Shown here: in pieces, positions 27,498-35,873 of the stretch
How the letters are laid out: every line of letters starts with the position of its first letter
How positions within the stretch are numbered: the first letter of the stretch is position 1
Origin: Fluviicola sp.
GTDB taxonomy: Bacteria; Bacteroidota; Bacteroidia; Flavobacteriales_D; Crocinitomicaceae
Length of the DNA stretch: 64,000 nt
Reading direction: 5' to 3'
Assembly: GCF_039596395.1 (NCBI RefSeq)
Contig: NZ_JBCNJT010000005.1
Location: 62,001 to 126,000 of the forward strand
The notes under the pieces: generated by a model
The model's input: the letters and a program-made list of their open reading frames with translations, nothing else
Told to the model about the DNA's origin: nothing
Databases searched by the model: none
Program-made: the position numbers and the translations under genes

Positions 27498-28499
27498 TTC
27501 ATAAACCCTTACCCAATCCACAAATACGGAGCAGGGAAATTTAGCGGCATCGCTGATCGGGCCTCCGTAGGTATTTTTGCTTCCTCCTACTCCGGCACTT
27601 AGAATGATGTACATGTTGTGCTCGTAAGGATGCCATTCCGGGAAATGATTGGAGTATTCGGAAACTCCTGTTCTTTTACCGTTGATTTCTTCAATGGCAT
27701 CTTCATTTTCACCGTCTTTAGCAAAATTCAGCGTTGCTCCGTCGTTCAGGTAATGGATGTGATACACTGTCGAATCCACGAAAAACTCAATGCGGTCCTG
27801 ATACCAGTTGATACCATAATCATGGAATCCCCAGCTGCCGGCGATGGTATCATTTTTTGCAGGAGGATAATTGCCGTACCCGGGTTCTGACGGGTTTGGT
27901 ACCTCCTGATCCTTGAAACTGTAGTAAAATCCCTGGTGCGCGTGGTTCCAGGATTGCCATTCATTGTTCTCATAAGACCAGGCATAATGCACACTTCCCA
28001 AATTGTGGAAAGGAATCGACCCCACATATTCCATGATATCGATTTCTCCGCCCTGCGGCCACATCATGTGTTTTTGTCCGACCGGTTTTTCATCCGGCAG
28101 CATCCAGAAGGCGAAACCCTGCCCCATTGATTTTACATCGCGGGCGTAAACACGTGCAACAATCTTATGTCCCGGACCCCAGGAAGCCTTTCCCTTGGTA
28201 TTGATGCGCCCGCTGGTATACTTCCTGTCCATAAACTCTTCAGCGCGCGTGGTAATGACCAAACAGCTGGAATCGGCACCTTTCACTCCTTTTTTGATAG
28301 CCACATTCTGTTTCCGGTCCGTGGCCCGGTCCAGCTGCCCCGTTCCCCAATCACCGTTCACTCCTGTTCCGGTCTCAAAATTCCACACGGAAGTATCAAT
28401 CTTATTCGAGTTGAAGTTTTCTTCCCAAACCAATTTTCCGGGTTGGGCATACATCACAAATGCCGGAAAAAGCATTGCGATTAAAGAACCTGTTTTCAT
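27492..28499 (-). CDS. GH16 endo-beta-glucanase, without sorting domain
   Basis: This 335-residue GH16 enzyme has a signal peptide (MKTGSLIAMLFPAFVMYAQ) and the catalytic motif GGEIDIMEYVG, with both catalytic glutamates. WEENFNSNKIDTSVWNFETG and the C-terminal FVDWVRVYEL complete the jelly roll. The family hydrolyses beta-1,3- and mixed-linkage glucans such as laminarin, as well as agar or carrageenan; glucan is favoured because GH3 and Entner-Doudoroff genes lie nearby. It ends at the last strand with no T9SS domain, so it may be periplasmic. It closely resembles the next protein, so the two genes are probably duplicates. Confidence 0.9.
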   Translation of the reverse strand: MKTGSLIAMLFPAFVMYAQPGKLVWEENFNSNKIDTSVWNFETGTGVNGDWGTGQLDRATDRKQNVAIKKGVKGADSSCLVITTRAEEFMDRKYTSGRINTKGKASWGPGHKIVARVYARDVKSMGQGFAFWMLPDEKPVGQKHMMWPQGGEIDIMEYVGSIPFHNLGSVHYAWSYENNEWQSWNHAHQGFYYSFKDQEVPNPSEPGYGNYPPAKNDTIAGSWGFHDYGINWYQDRIEFFVDSTVYHIHYLNDGATLNFAKDGENEDAIEEINGKRTGVSEYSNHFPEWHPYEHNMYIILSAGVGGSKNTYGGPISDAAKFPCSVFVDWVRVYEL

Positions 28500-28544
28500 G
28501 CTGTTATCGATTTTTAGCTAAAACCTAATATCCTTTGCAGGCAA

Positions 28545-29810
28545 TTAGTCTTTGATAAATGTCTTTGTTTGAATAATTCCCTGGCTGGTTGTAATTTGTA
28601 TAAAATACAGGCCGTTTTCCAGGGAAGAAACAGCCACATTGGTTTTATCGCCCTCCAGGACCGGTTTTCCGGCCGCGTCGAGTATCTGGAAATGCGCAAC
28701 CGATTTATCACCTCTGATCTGCATGCTCGTATTCGCCGGATTGGGAACCAGTGTAAAATCCGGAGTAACAGCTATTTCTGCAATTGTAGCTGTATTCGGT
28801 TGCTCTGTGGAATAAACCTTTACCCAATCAATGAAGATTGAGCAGGGAAAGTCTGCATTCGATTGGATCGGACCGCCATATGTATTGGCACTTCCTCCGA
28901 CACCTGTACTTAAAATCAGGTACATCTGGTGTTCAAACGGATGCCATTCCGGAAAATGATTGGAATATTCGGATTCTCCAACCCGTTTTCCTCCGATAAC
29001 GGAAATGTCAGACTCATCCTGTCCATCCAGTGCAAACTCGGAACCGTCCTCGAAATAATGAATGTGATAAACCGTGGAATCGATAAAAAATTCGATGCGA
29101 TCGTCGAACCAATCAATTCCGTAGTCATGAAATGCCGAACTGCCTGCAAACATTGCTCCCAAAGGCGGTGGATAATTGCCATATCCGGGCTCCGAAGGAT
29201 CCGGTACCTGCTCTGTTTCATAACTGTAGTAAAATCCCTGGTGCGCATGGTTCCAGGATTGCCATTCGTTGTTGGCCCAGTCGTAGGCATAGTGAACGCT
29301 TCCCAGGTTGTGATAAGGAATTGCTCCTACATATTCCATAATGTCAATTTCACCGCCCTGCGGCCACATGATGTAATTCGTATCTGCCGGCGTTTCATCC
29401 GGAAGCATCCAAAAGGCAAAACCCTGCCCCATAAAACGGACATCTTTGGGCTTTACCCGCGCAACAATCCGGTGTCCGGGCCCCCAGGAAAATTTACCTG
29501 CTGTATTGATCCTTCCGCTGGTATATTCCCTATCTATGTAATTTTCCTTGCGGGAAGTAAGGACCAAACAAGATCCGGAAGCGCCCGAAACAGTGTCCGT
29601 TATCGAAATATTTTCCGGCCTGTCCGTTGCCCGGTCAATCTGCCCCGTACCCCAATCTCCGTTTACTCCTGTACCGGTTTCAATCGTCCATTTGGAGGTA
29701 TCCAAAACCGGATTGTTAAAATCATCCTGCCAGACCAGGTAATAATTCTGAGTATAGGCCTGACCAAACTGAAAAATGCAGGCGATCACGAGGAAAGGAC
29801 GCAAATACAT
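28545..29810 (-). CDS. GH16 endo-beta-glucanase with T9SS sorting domain
   Basis: This 421-residue GH16 protein shares most of its catalytic domain with that encoded at 27492-28499 (GGEIDIMEYVGAIPYHNLGSVHYA). It adds a C-terminal type A sorting domain (LVPNPANTSMQIRGD to IIQTKTFIKD), so it should be secreted to the cell surface or medium. The gap to the upstream GH16 gene is 12 bases and to the downstream one 45, fitting one operon. Confidence 0.92.
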   Translation of the reverse strand: MYLRPFLVIACIFQFGQAYTQNYYLVWQDDFNNPVLDTSKWTIETGTGVNGDWGTGQIDRATDRPENISITDTVSGASGSCLVLTSRKENYIDREYTSGRINTAGKFSWGPGHRIVARVKPKDVRFMGQGFAFWMLPDETPADTNYIMWPQGGEIDIMEYVGAIPYHNLGSVHYAYDWANNEWQSWNHAHQGFYYSYETEQVPDPSEPGYGNYPPPLGAMFAGSSAFHDYGIDWFDDRIEFFIDSTVYHIHYFEDGSEFALDGQDESDISVIGGKRVGESEYSNHFPEWHPFEHQMYLILSTGVGGSANTYGGPIQSNADFPCSIFIDWVKVYSTEQPNTATIAEIAVTPDFTLVPNPANTSMQIRGDKSVAHFQILDAAGKPVLEGDKTNVAVSSLENGLYFIQITTSQGIIQTKTFIKD

Positions 29811-29822
29811 ATTTGACTGTAG

Positions 29823-30821
29823 TTAATCGTGAATAAATTTCTCCCGCAAAATCTGGTTATCAGCGGTTTTCACTTCAATCAGGTAAGTTCCTGCAGGCAG
29901 CTGTTCCAGGGAAACAACGGCTGAAGTCCCGCGCTTGATTTCATTTCCGTCCACGCTATAGATCACATACGATTCAATCGGTGTTTCACTGTTCACAAGC
30001 AGTTCGTTGTGAGCAGGATTCGGAGAAAGTACTAACCCGGAAATAGCTGTTTCATCCAGGTGAAGCGACGTTTCTTTGTAAACACGGACATAATCGACCA
30101 GCATGGTAGCAGGAAAAACCGTATTCGCATCCGGGCTTCCCGGCCAGTTGCCGCCCACTGCAATGTTCAACAGGATAAAGAACGGATGGTGAAATTCTTC
30201 CACGGAAACAGAACCCGGCCCGATATTCTTGGAGAAATATTCCACTCCGTCTACATACCAGCGCATTTCACTTTCATCCCATTCTACCCCGTAGACATGA
30301 AAATCAGAAGGATCCACGTATTTATAATCGCCTTCATAAGCATGACCGTTGTTGTCGTAATGATAAGTACCATGCACTTTCAATTCTGTATTGACGCGTT
30401 CCATGATATCAATTTCTCCGCAGGCAGGCCAGCCTATACTGGTAATATTAGCCCCCAACATCCAGAAAGCAGACCAAATCCCTTTTCCGGAAGGCAATTT
30501 CATGCGCGCTTCGATCTTACCGTATTCCACATCGTAAAGACCTTGTGTTTTAATCCGGGAGGAAGTATAATCAGATCCGTTGTAGGGCTGATGCAATGCT
30601 TTGATGTGTAAATAACCCGTGTCGACGAAAATATTGTTGGGACTGGCGGTGTAATACTGCAATTCAAAATTTCCCCAGCCGTCGGTACCCGTACCGATTT
30701 CATACTGCCAGTTGGCATTGCTCAAGGAACTTCCTGAAAACTCGTCGCTCCAAACCAAATTCCATAGCTGACCGAAAGAAACGGCAGGAATGAATCCAAA
30801 AATGAGTAGTAATTTTTTCAT
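29823..30821 (-). CDS. GH16 endo-beta-glucanase (laminarinase type) with T9SS sorting domain
   Basis: This 332-residue GH16 enzyme has the catalytic motif GEIDIMERVN and a short active-site cleft pattern (GIWSAFWMLGANI, VYGVEWDESEMRWYVDG) usual for bacterial laminarinases. The first two GH16 proteins have longer inserts. A type A sorting domain closes the protein (LSPNPAHNELLVNS to ILREKFIHD). It is the most divergent of the three and probably differs in product pattern. Confidence 0.92.
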   Translation of the reverse strand: MKKLLLIFGFIPAVSFGQLWNLVWSDEFSGSSLSNANWQYEIGTGTDGWGNFELQYYTASPNNIFVDTGYLHIKALHQPYNGSDYTSSRIKTQGLYDVEYGKIEARMKLPSGKGIWSAFWMLGANITSIGWPACGEIDIMERVNTELKVHGTYHYDNNGHAYEGDYKYVDPSDFHVYGVEWDESEMRWYVDGVEYFSKNIGPGSVSVEEFHHPFFILLNIAVGGNWPGSPDANTVFPATMLVDYVRVYKETSLHLDETAISGLVLSPNPAHNELLVNSETPIESYVIYSVDGNEIKRGTSAVVSLEQLPAGTYLIEVKTADNQILREKFIHD

Positions 30822-30831
30822 AAGCGTTTAT

Positions 30832-30855
30832 AAAAAAGGGGAGAATATTCTCCCC
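30832..30855 (-). terminator. Terminator between the small T9SS protein and the GH16 genes
   Basis: GGGGAGAATATTCTCCCC (30838-30855) is a perfect 18-base palindrome followed on the minus strand by six T residues. It should end or attenuate transcripts from the gene at 31760 before the GH16 genes. Confidence 0.8.
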
Positions 30856-30887
30856 GTTCGTTCAGTAATCGCTGTAATTGGCAATGA

Positions 30888-31760
30888 CTATTTTTTCGTA
30901 AATCGTGAAGTTTTCATGTCCGAACCTGTCGTAACATGTAGCATGTAAACGCCTGATGTCAACCCCGAAACATCAATACCATTGGCTGAAACCTGGTTGC
31001 TGCTATAAACCGTATGACCGGCAATATCCGTAATTGTAATACCATCAACAGCAGCATCACTGGCAACGTAAACCAGATCCGTTGCAGGATTCGGGTAAAC
31101 GCGGATGGAATTTTTCTCTCCTTCAGTGATTCCTGCAGTACTTTGAACACCGATTACGATACTTCCCAAAGCAGCTTCATTCGCCGGATTTGCATTTCTT
31201 CCGTAGATCGTAAATCCGTATTGAATGATCATTCCAACCGGTAATTCTCCTGCTGTTGCACTTACAGTAAAATGCCCGCTAGCCGGAATATTGAACGTTT
31301 TTCCCGGAATGGTATTTACATATCCGTTTGTAGAATCCAATGCGTTGATGTAAAATTTCGCTTCGTACTTTGTAAGGTCCAGGTTATTGGAAAGCACGTC
31401 TCCCTGGAACGTCAAAGCATTACCGTTAAATGTTGGTCCCGGCTCCACATACGTAGAAGCACTGATATATTTCGCACCTTCACCTGTTGACTGGTCTACC
31501 CAGTAAGCATCCGTAGGATCTGCTGCATATAAGTTAAAGTTCGGTTGCAAAGTCATGGTATTTGCACCTGTATTAATAGTGGTTTGCAAATCTGCAATTC
31601 CCCACTGAGAACCCCATAAATAACCTCCTCCGTTTGCAGGAGTTTCGAAAACATTTACATAGCCAACCCACGAATCATTTGCGCTGAACGTGACGTTGTT
31701 CTGTGCCAAACCGGCAGAGGAAATCATGGAGATCGATAGAATAGCATAAAGTTTTTTCAT
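30888..31760 (-). CDS. Small T9SS-secreted protein of a glucan locus
   Basis: This 290-residue protein has a signal peptide (MKKLYAILSISMISSAGLAQ). A domain of about 190 residues starting NNVTFSANDSWVGYVNVFE is rich in beta-strands. A type A sorting domain follows (IRVYPNPATDLVYVASD to GSDMKTSRFTKK). The central domain is not assigned; its position with GH16 genes suggests a surface glucan-binding role. A partial terminator separates it from the GH16 genes, which may let it be made in excess of them. Operator candidate site 3 lies 31 bases before its start. Confidence 0.78.
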   Translation of the reverse strand: MKKLYAILSISMISSAGLAQNNVTFSANDSWVGYVNVFETPANGGGYLWGSQWGIADLQTTINTGANTMTLQPNFNLYAADPTDAYWVDQSTGEGAKYISASTYVEPGPTFNGNALTFQGDVLSNNLDLTKYEAKFYINALDSTNGYVNTIPGKTFNIPASGHFTVSATAGELPVGMIIQYGFTIYGRNANPANEAALGSIVIGVQSTAGITEGEKNSIRVYPNPATDLVYVASDAAVDGITITDIAGHTVYSSNQVSANGIDVSGLTSGVYMLHVTTGSDMKTSRFTKK

Positions 31761-31790
31761 AACATATTAATTTAGTATGAAATAAATATA

Positions 31791-31807
31791 ATTGTATTTT
31801 TTACAAT
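31791..31807 (-). promoter_or_regulatory. 17-bp palindromic operator candidate, site 3
   Basis: ATTGTATTTTTTACAAT has perfect six-base arms (ATTGTA, TACAAT) around five bases. On the minus strand a -7-like TATATTTA follows at once, upstream of the gene starting at 31760. It lies between that gene and the regulator gene at 31853. Confidence 0.6.
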
Positions 31808-31852
31808 AAGCAAAAAAACACATTAATTTTTACGCTAATTCTAATTTTTGTA

Positions 31853-32551
31853 CTAGATTCTAAAGAAGAAATCATCTTCCTCCGTCAACTCCTTGTAGCG
31901 TTTAAAGTCGAATCGGAACAAAGTAGCCGGACGATGCTTGACATTGATCTGTTTTTCATGCAGTTTCACCAACGGCAGCGGCTTGATTTTCTTTCTGAAA
32001 TTTGCTTTGTCCATCTCCACATCAAAGGCATATTCATACAATTGCTGCATTTCGTTGAGGGTAAATTTAGCAGGAAGCAAATCGAAACAAATCGGTTCGC
32101 GTTGCAGCTTTTGTTTCAGCATGTCGAAAGTAGATTCCAGGATCAGATTGTGGTCGAAAGCCAACTGGGGTAATTTTTTAATAGACACCCATCTCACTTC
32201 TTCCGCCCAGGAAGCAGCCTCCACATTTAAATCGTCAATTTTCACCAATGCAAAATAAGCACTGGTAATGACACGTCCCTGCGGGTGTCGGTTCGGTTTC
32301 CCGAAAGTTTCACCCTGGTGCAATTCGATGCCATTCAGTTTAGTCAGCTCCGTCAATATCCGCGATGCAGCATCCGGAAGGTCTTCATCCGGATAAACCA
32401 AATCTCCCGGAATAGCCCATTCACCCAGATAAGGCTCCATGGCACGCTTGATCAACAGAACTTTAATTTCTCCTTCGCGGTACCCGAAGATGACACAATC
32501 CAACGAAAAGGAATAGGAGAAAAAATTATCAAACTTGATTTTATATGACAT
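31853..32551 (-). CDS. NrtR-type transcriptional regulator (degenerate Nudix domain plus winged helix)
   Basis: This 232-residue protein has an N-terminal Nudix fold (CVIFGYREGEIKVLLIKRAMEPYLGEWAIPGDLV). The Nudix box (GDLVYPDEDLPDAASRILTE) lacks the regular REUXEEXGU acidic set, so hydrolysis is unlikely. The C-terminal part (about 150-232) fits the NrtR winged helix. NrtR-like proteins, including sugar-responsive AraR forms in Bacteroidota, are regulators binding a nucleotide or sugar effector. Lying five bases after the GH3 gene stop within a sugar locus, it is the best candidate for reading the 17-bp palindromes. No inducer can be named. Confidence 0.82.
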   Translation of the reverse strand: MSYKIKFDNFFSYSFSLDCVIFGYREGEIKVLLIKRAMEPYLGEWAIPGDLVYPDEDLPDAASRILTELTKLNGIELHQGETFGKPNRHPQGRVITSAYFALVKIDDLNVEAASWAEEVRWVSIKKLPQLAFDHNLILESTFDMLKQKLQREPICFDLLPAKFTLNEMQQLYEYAFDVEMDKANFRKKIKPLPLVKLHEKQINVKHRPATLFRFDFKRYKELTEEDDFFFRI

Positions 32552-32555
32552 CGGA

Positions 32556-34856
32556 CTAATTTAATTCAAAATTAGAAATTAGTTTATTGATTCTCACACT
32601 AAATGTTCCCGGCTCGGAAATCCACTTCCCATCCGTGTCCGCAAATTTTAAATCATCCGGCTTAATCTGGAATTGAACGGTTTTTGTTTCTCCGGGTGCC
32701 AATTCTATTTTTTGGAATGCTTTTAAGGATTTTCCTGCTGGAACAAGGGATGCAAATTCGTCTGAAAGGTAGAACTGCACCACTTCTTTTCCGGCAACCT
32801 TCCCGGTGTTTTTAACTTCAACGGAAACGGTGATACTCTCTGATTTTGTCACCGATTTCTTACTTAAAACCAGGTTGGAATACTCGAACGACGTGTAGCT
32901 CAATCCAAAACCGAAATCCCATTGCGGATCGTAGGCATCAAATCCGTTTTTATGGCGGTCCACACTTCTCGGATGGTCGTAGAATTCAACCTGTCCGTCG
33001 TATTTCTGATAAGTATAAGGCAACTTCCCGGAGAAATTCACTTCCCCGTAAAGCAAATCCACCAACGCCTCCGCCCCGAAATCTCCCGGCAGGTAAGTCT
33101 GCACGATCGCCGAAGCATCCGGAACGATATCCCGGATAATGCGCGGCCTTGCTTCCGCCAGCACCAGCACAACCGGTTTTCCGGTAGCGTAAGCCTCTTT
33201 TGCAAGCTGCTGTTGTTCCGGAAGCAGGTTTAAGGAACGGATATCTCCGGGTTTTTCCGTAGCAGGGTATTCTCCCAAACAAAGAACAATAACGTCGCTG
33301 GTTGCAGCTTTCGACTTAAAGTCTTCCATTCCAACCAGGTGAGCCGCTTCGTACCCATTTTCAGTTACGAGCTTGCATCCTTCGCTGTAAGCCACATTTT
33401 CTTTCCCCAATACCTTTTGGAATTCTTCCAGAATAGAAGTTCTTCCGGCAGTATTAAAACTCTGGTTGTCTCCCTGCCAGGTATGTGTCCAGGCACCGTT
33501 CAGGTACATGAGGTTGTTGGCAGCAGGGCCGCTCACCAACACTTTCTGACTCTTTTTTAACGGGAGGATTTCTTCCTTGTTCTTCAATAAAGTAATGGAT
33601 TCCTGTGCCGCAGTCAAAGCAGCCTGCTGGTGCTTCACAGATGCAAATTCCGGGTATTTCTTCGCCTGGTTCATATTTTTCTCGTATAATCCAAGCAGTA
33701 TTTTCACTCTCAAAATGCGTCGGACAGCATCATCCAGACGGGCCATCGGAATACTTCCTTCATTGACCGCTTCCGTCATCAGTTTGCAGTATTCCTGGTA
33801 GTACGGAGCGTAAGGCACCATACTCATATCCACACCTGCATTGATCGCCTGAACAATTCCGGCTTTGGTGGTTTCCGCTGTGCGGTGAACGGTATTCAGC
33901 ATCAGGAAATCTTCCCAGTCTGACACGGCAAAACCTTCAAAATTCCATTCTCCCTTCAATACTTCTGTCAATAAATGATAGTTGGCATGCCCGGGAATAC
34001 CGTTCACTGTTCCGCTATTGATCATGACAGTCAGCGCACCTTCTTTCGTGGCTGCTTCAAAAGCCGGCAGGTACAATTCACGCATGTATTTTTCAGGGAT
34101 CCATCCCGGAGTACGGTCCCTTCCGCTAATCGGGCTGCTGTATCCTACAAAATGCTTCATGCAGGAAGCCACGTGATACGCATCAATTTTAGGGCTTCCC
34201 TGGTATCCCTTGATAATCTTCTGACCCAAAACGGAAGCCAGGTACGGATCTTCTCCCAGCGTTTCAAAAGTACGCGACCACAATGGCTGACGTGCCAGGT
34301 CCAGAACCGGGGAAAAATTCCAGTGGATTCCCGAAGCTCTGCATTCATACGCTACGATTTCACCGAATTGCTCGGCCAATGCCGGGTTCCAGGTTGCTGC
34401 CAACCCGATTTCCTGCGGAAAAAGCGTTCCTCCGATCGTATAATTGACCCCGTGAATGGCATCAATACCGTAAATAATTGGTGATTTGGATTGTTTTGTC
34501 AGGTAGGGATCGTGAACCAGTTTCATCACTTCCTCCCATTCTTTCAAGGACAAAGTGTGCCAGCCTACATTCAGCACGGAACCTACCCCGTATTGAACAA
34601 TGGCTTCCTGTACCTTTTTAGGATCCACGGAAACCGGCTCTATGACTTTTCCTTCGCTGTCGGTTTTCAACAGCACATCCAGTGTGACCTGGCAGGTTTG
34701 CCCCACCTTTTCATGCACACTCATGGATTTTAATAACTCCTCAATTTTTTGTTCGATTTCAGGGGTGCTGATGCTTTGTGCCTTTTGTGTCCAGCCAAAG
34801 AAAGCAGACAGGCCAAATAAAGTAGCAATAACAATTCTCTTATTCATAGTATTCAA
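32556..34856 (-). CDS. bglX: GH3 beta-glucosidase, secreted
   Basis: This 766-residue BglX-type enzyme has a signal peptide ending near FFGWTQKAQS. The (alpha/beta)8 barrel carries GFAVSDWEDF with the nucleophilic Asp. The alpha/beta sandwich has GPAANNLMYLNGAWTHTW and VIVLCLGE, and a C-terminal fibronectin III-like domain has VEVKNTGKVAGKEVVQFYL. It would cut oligoglucosides from the GH16 enzymes to glucose in the periplasm. The gene lies 31 bases after the kinase gene and five bases before the regulator, so the three form one operon. Confidence 0.94.
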   Translation of the reverse strand: MNTMNKRIVIATLFGLSAFFGWTQKAQSISTPEIEQKIEELLKSMSVHEKVGQTCQVTLDVLLKTDSEGKVIEPVSVDPKKVQEAIVQYGVGSVLNVGWHTLSLKEWEEVMKLVHDPYLTKQSKSPIIYGIDAIHGVNYTIGGTLFPQEIGLAATWNPALAEQFGEIVAYECRASGIHWNFSPVLDLARQPLWSRTFETLGEDPYLASVLGQKIIKGYQGSPKIDAYHVASCMKHFVGYSSPISGRDRTPGWIPEKYMRELYLPAFEAATKEGALTVMINSGTVNGIPGHANYHLLTEVLKGEWNFEGFAVSDWEDFLMLNTVHRTAETTKAGIVQAINAGVDMSMVPYAPYYQEYCKLMTEAVNEGSIPMARLDDAVRRILRVKILLGLYEKNMNQAKKYPEFASVKHQQAALTAAQESITLLKNKEEILPLKKSQKVLVSGPAANNLMYLNGAWTHTWQGDNQSFNTAGRTSILEEFQKVLGKENVAYSEGCKLVTENGYEAAHLVGMEDFKSKAATSDVIVLCLGEYPATEKPGDIRSLNLLPEQQQLAKEAYATGKPVVLVLAEARPRIIRDIVPDASAIVQTYLPGDFGAEALVDLLYGEVNFSGKLPYTYQKYDGQVEFYDHPRSVDRHKNGFDAYDPQWDFGFGLSYTSFEYSNLVLSKKSVTKSESITVSVEVKNTGKVAGKEVVQFYLSDEFASLVPAGKSLKAFQKIELAPGETKTVQFQIKPDDLKFADTDGKWISEPGTFSVRINKLISNFELN

Positions 34857-34887
34857 TTCGATTAATAGCTAAATGCGTGCAGGGAAC

Positions 34888-35766
34888 TCAGCCCATTTTT
34901 TTAATGAAGGATTTACTGAATTCCAGTTCCGACAACCGCTCGTGGTACTGAACCAAATGTTCCAGCGGACGGCGGATAATCCTTCCCACCTTAATCCCGT
35001 TCTTTTCACAAACTTCATGCAGTTCATCCTGGAGCAAGCTGGCCACCGACCCTACAAAATTCACCTCCACATCCCGGTAATTCTCATAACATTTCACGTG
35101 AACATCGATAAAATCCTGGAAAGCCGATTCAATCAACCGCTGTGAATAGCTCAAATTCTTATAGTGAACCAATGTTTTCATAAAAGAAGCAATATAGACA
35201 TTGGCATCCGGCTTGCGGTATACATTTTCGAAAATGACTTCTTTCGTAATCTGCTGAGCCTCCAGGTCCTGCGCAATCGTATCCGGCAGGCGCTTGTACA
35301 GATAATCAGAAATCAACTTTTTACCTAAATAGCAGCCGCTACCCTCATCGCCCAGTATATAACTCAATGCCGGCACTTCTTCAGACACGCTGACCCCGTC
35401 ATAATAACAGGAATTGGATCCCGTTCCCAAAATACAGGCAATTTCTGGTTTCCCGCTGTAACAGGCATACGCGGATGCAGCAAGGTCGTGATTCACATAT
35501 ATTTTAGCGTTTGTAAAAAAAGCTGCAAGTCCTTTTTCTATGATCCGATTCAAATGAGGACTGGAACATCCTGCGCCGTAAAAAAACAATTGTTCCACTT
35601 TTTCCTTGATCAAATCCAGTTCCAGGTGATCGTGCAGCTCCAACAGGATATCTTCCTTACTGTGAAAATAAGGATTGAACCCCTTCGTGTTGTACGCCAT
35701 TTTAACACCATCACCTACCACCATCCAATCGGCTTTGGTTGATCCGCTTTCAACAACTATAAACAT
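34888..35766 (-). CDS. BadF/BadG-family sugar kinase (N-acetylglucosamine kinase-like)
   Basis: This 292-residue ASKHA-fold kinase has the phosphate-1 motif VVESGSTKADWMVVGDG and GTGSNSCYYDG as phosphate-2. The family holds N-acetylglucosamine and glucosamine kinases. Here it sits with a beta-glucosidase and directly opposite zwf, so phosphorylating glucose is the likely role, an inference from context. It is the first gene of a minus-strand operon with GH3 and the NrtR-like regulator. Confidence 0.82.
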   Translation of the reverse strand: MFIVVESGSTKADWMVVGDGVKMAYNTKGFNPYFHSKEDILLELHDHLELDLIKEKVEQLFFYGAGCSSPHLNRIIEKGLAAFFTNAKIYVNHDLAASAYACYSGKPEIACILGTGSNSCYYDGVSVSEEVPALSYILGDEGSGCYLGKKLISDYLYKRLPDTIAQDLEAQQITKEVIFENVYRKPDANVYIASFMKTLVHYKNLSYSQRLIESAFQDFIDVHVKCYENYRDVEVNFVGSVASLLQDELHEVCEKNGIKVGRIIRRPLEHLVQYHERLSELEFSKSFIKKMG

Positions 35767-35873
35767 TTCATATTATATTTCATGGTTTATATCTCAAATG
35801 TAACAAAAAATTAATAGTTATTGTTAATTTTACTAAAAGTGTTTACATTTGATAGAAAATTTTGAAATTCACT
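35767..35873. promoter_or_regulatory. Divergent control region between the kinase and zwf operons
   Basis: This 107-base AT-rich region drives two operons. It contains a perfect nine-base inverted repeat, CAAATGTAA (35795-35803) and TTACATTTG (35843-35851). Inside it is a weak match to the 17-bp motif, ATTGTTAATTTTACTAA (35820-35836; nine of the twelve arm bases fit). Either could bind the locus regulator or a cAMP-receptor-like protein. Confidence 0.5.

Noticed and set aside
28929-29816. A 295-codon open frame on the plus strand
   Set aside because: It is the exact shadow of the GH16 gene on the minus strand, which has clear catalytic motifs; the plus frame resembles no protein family.
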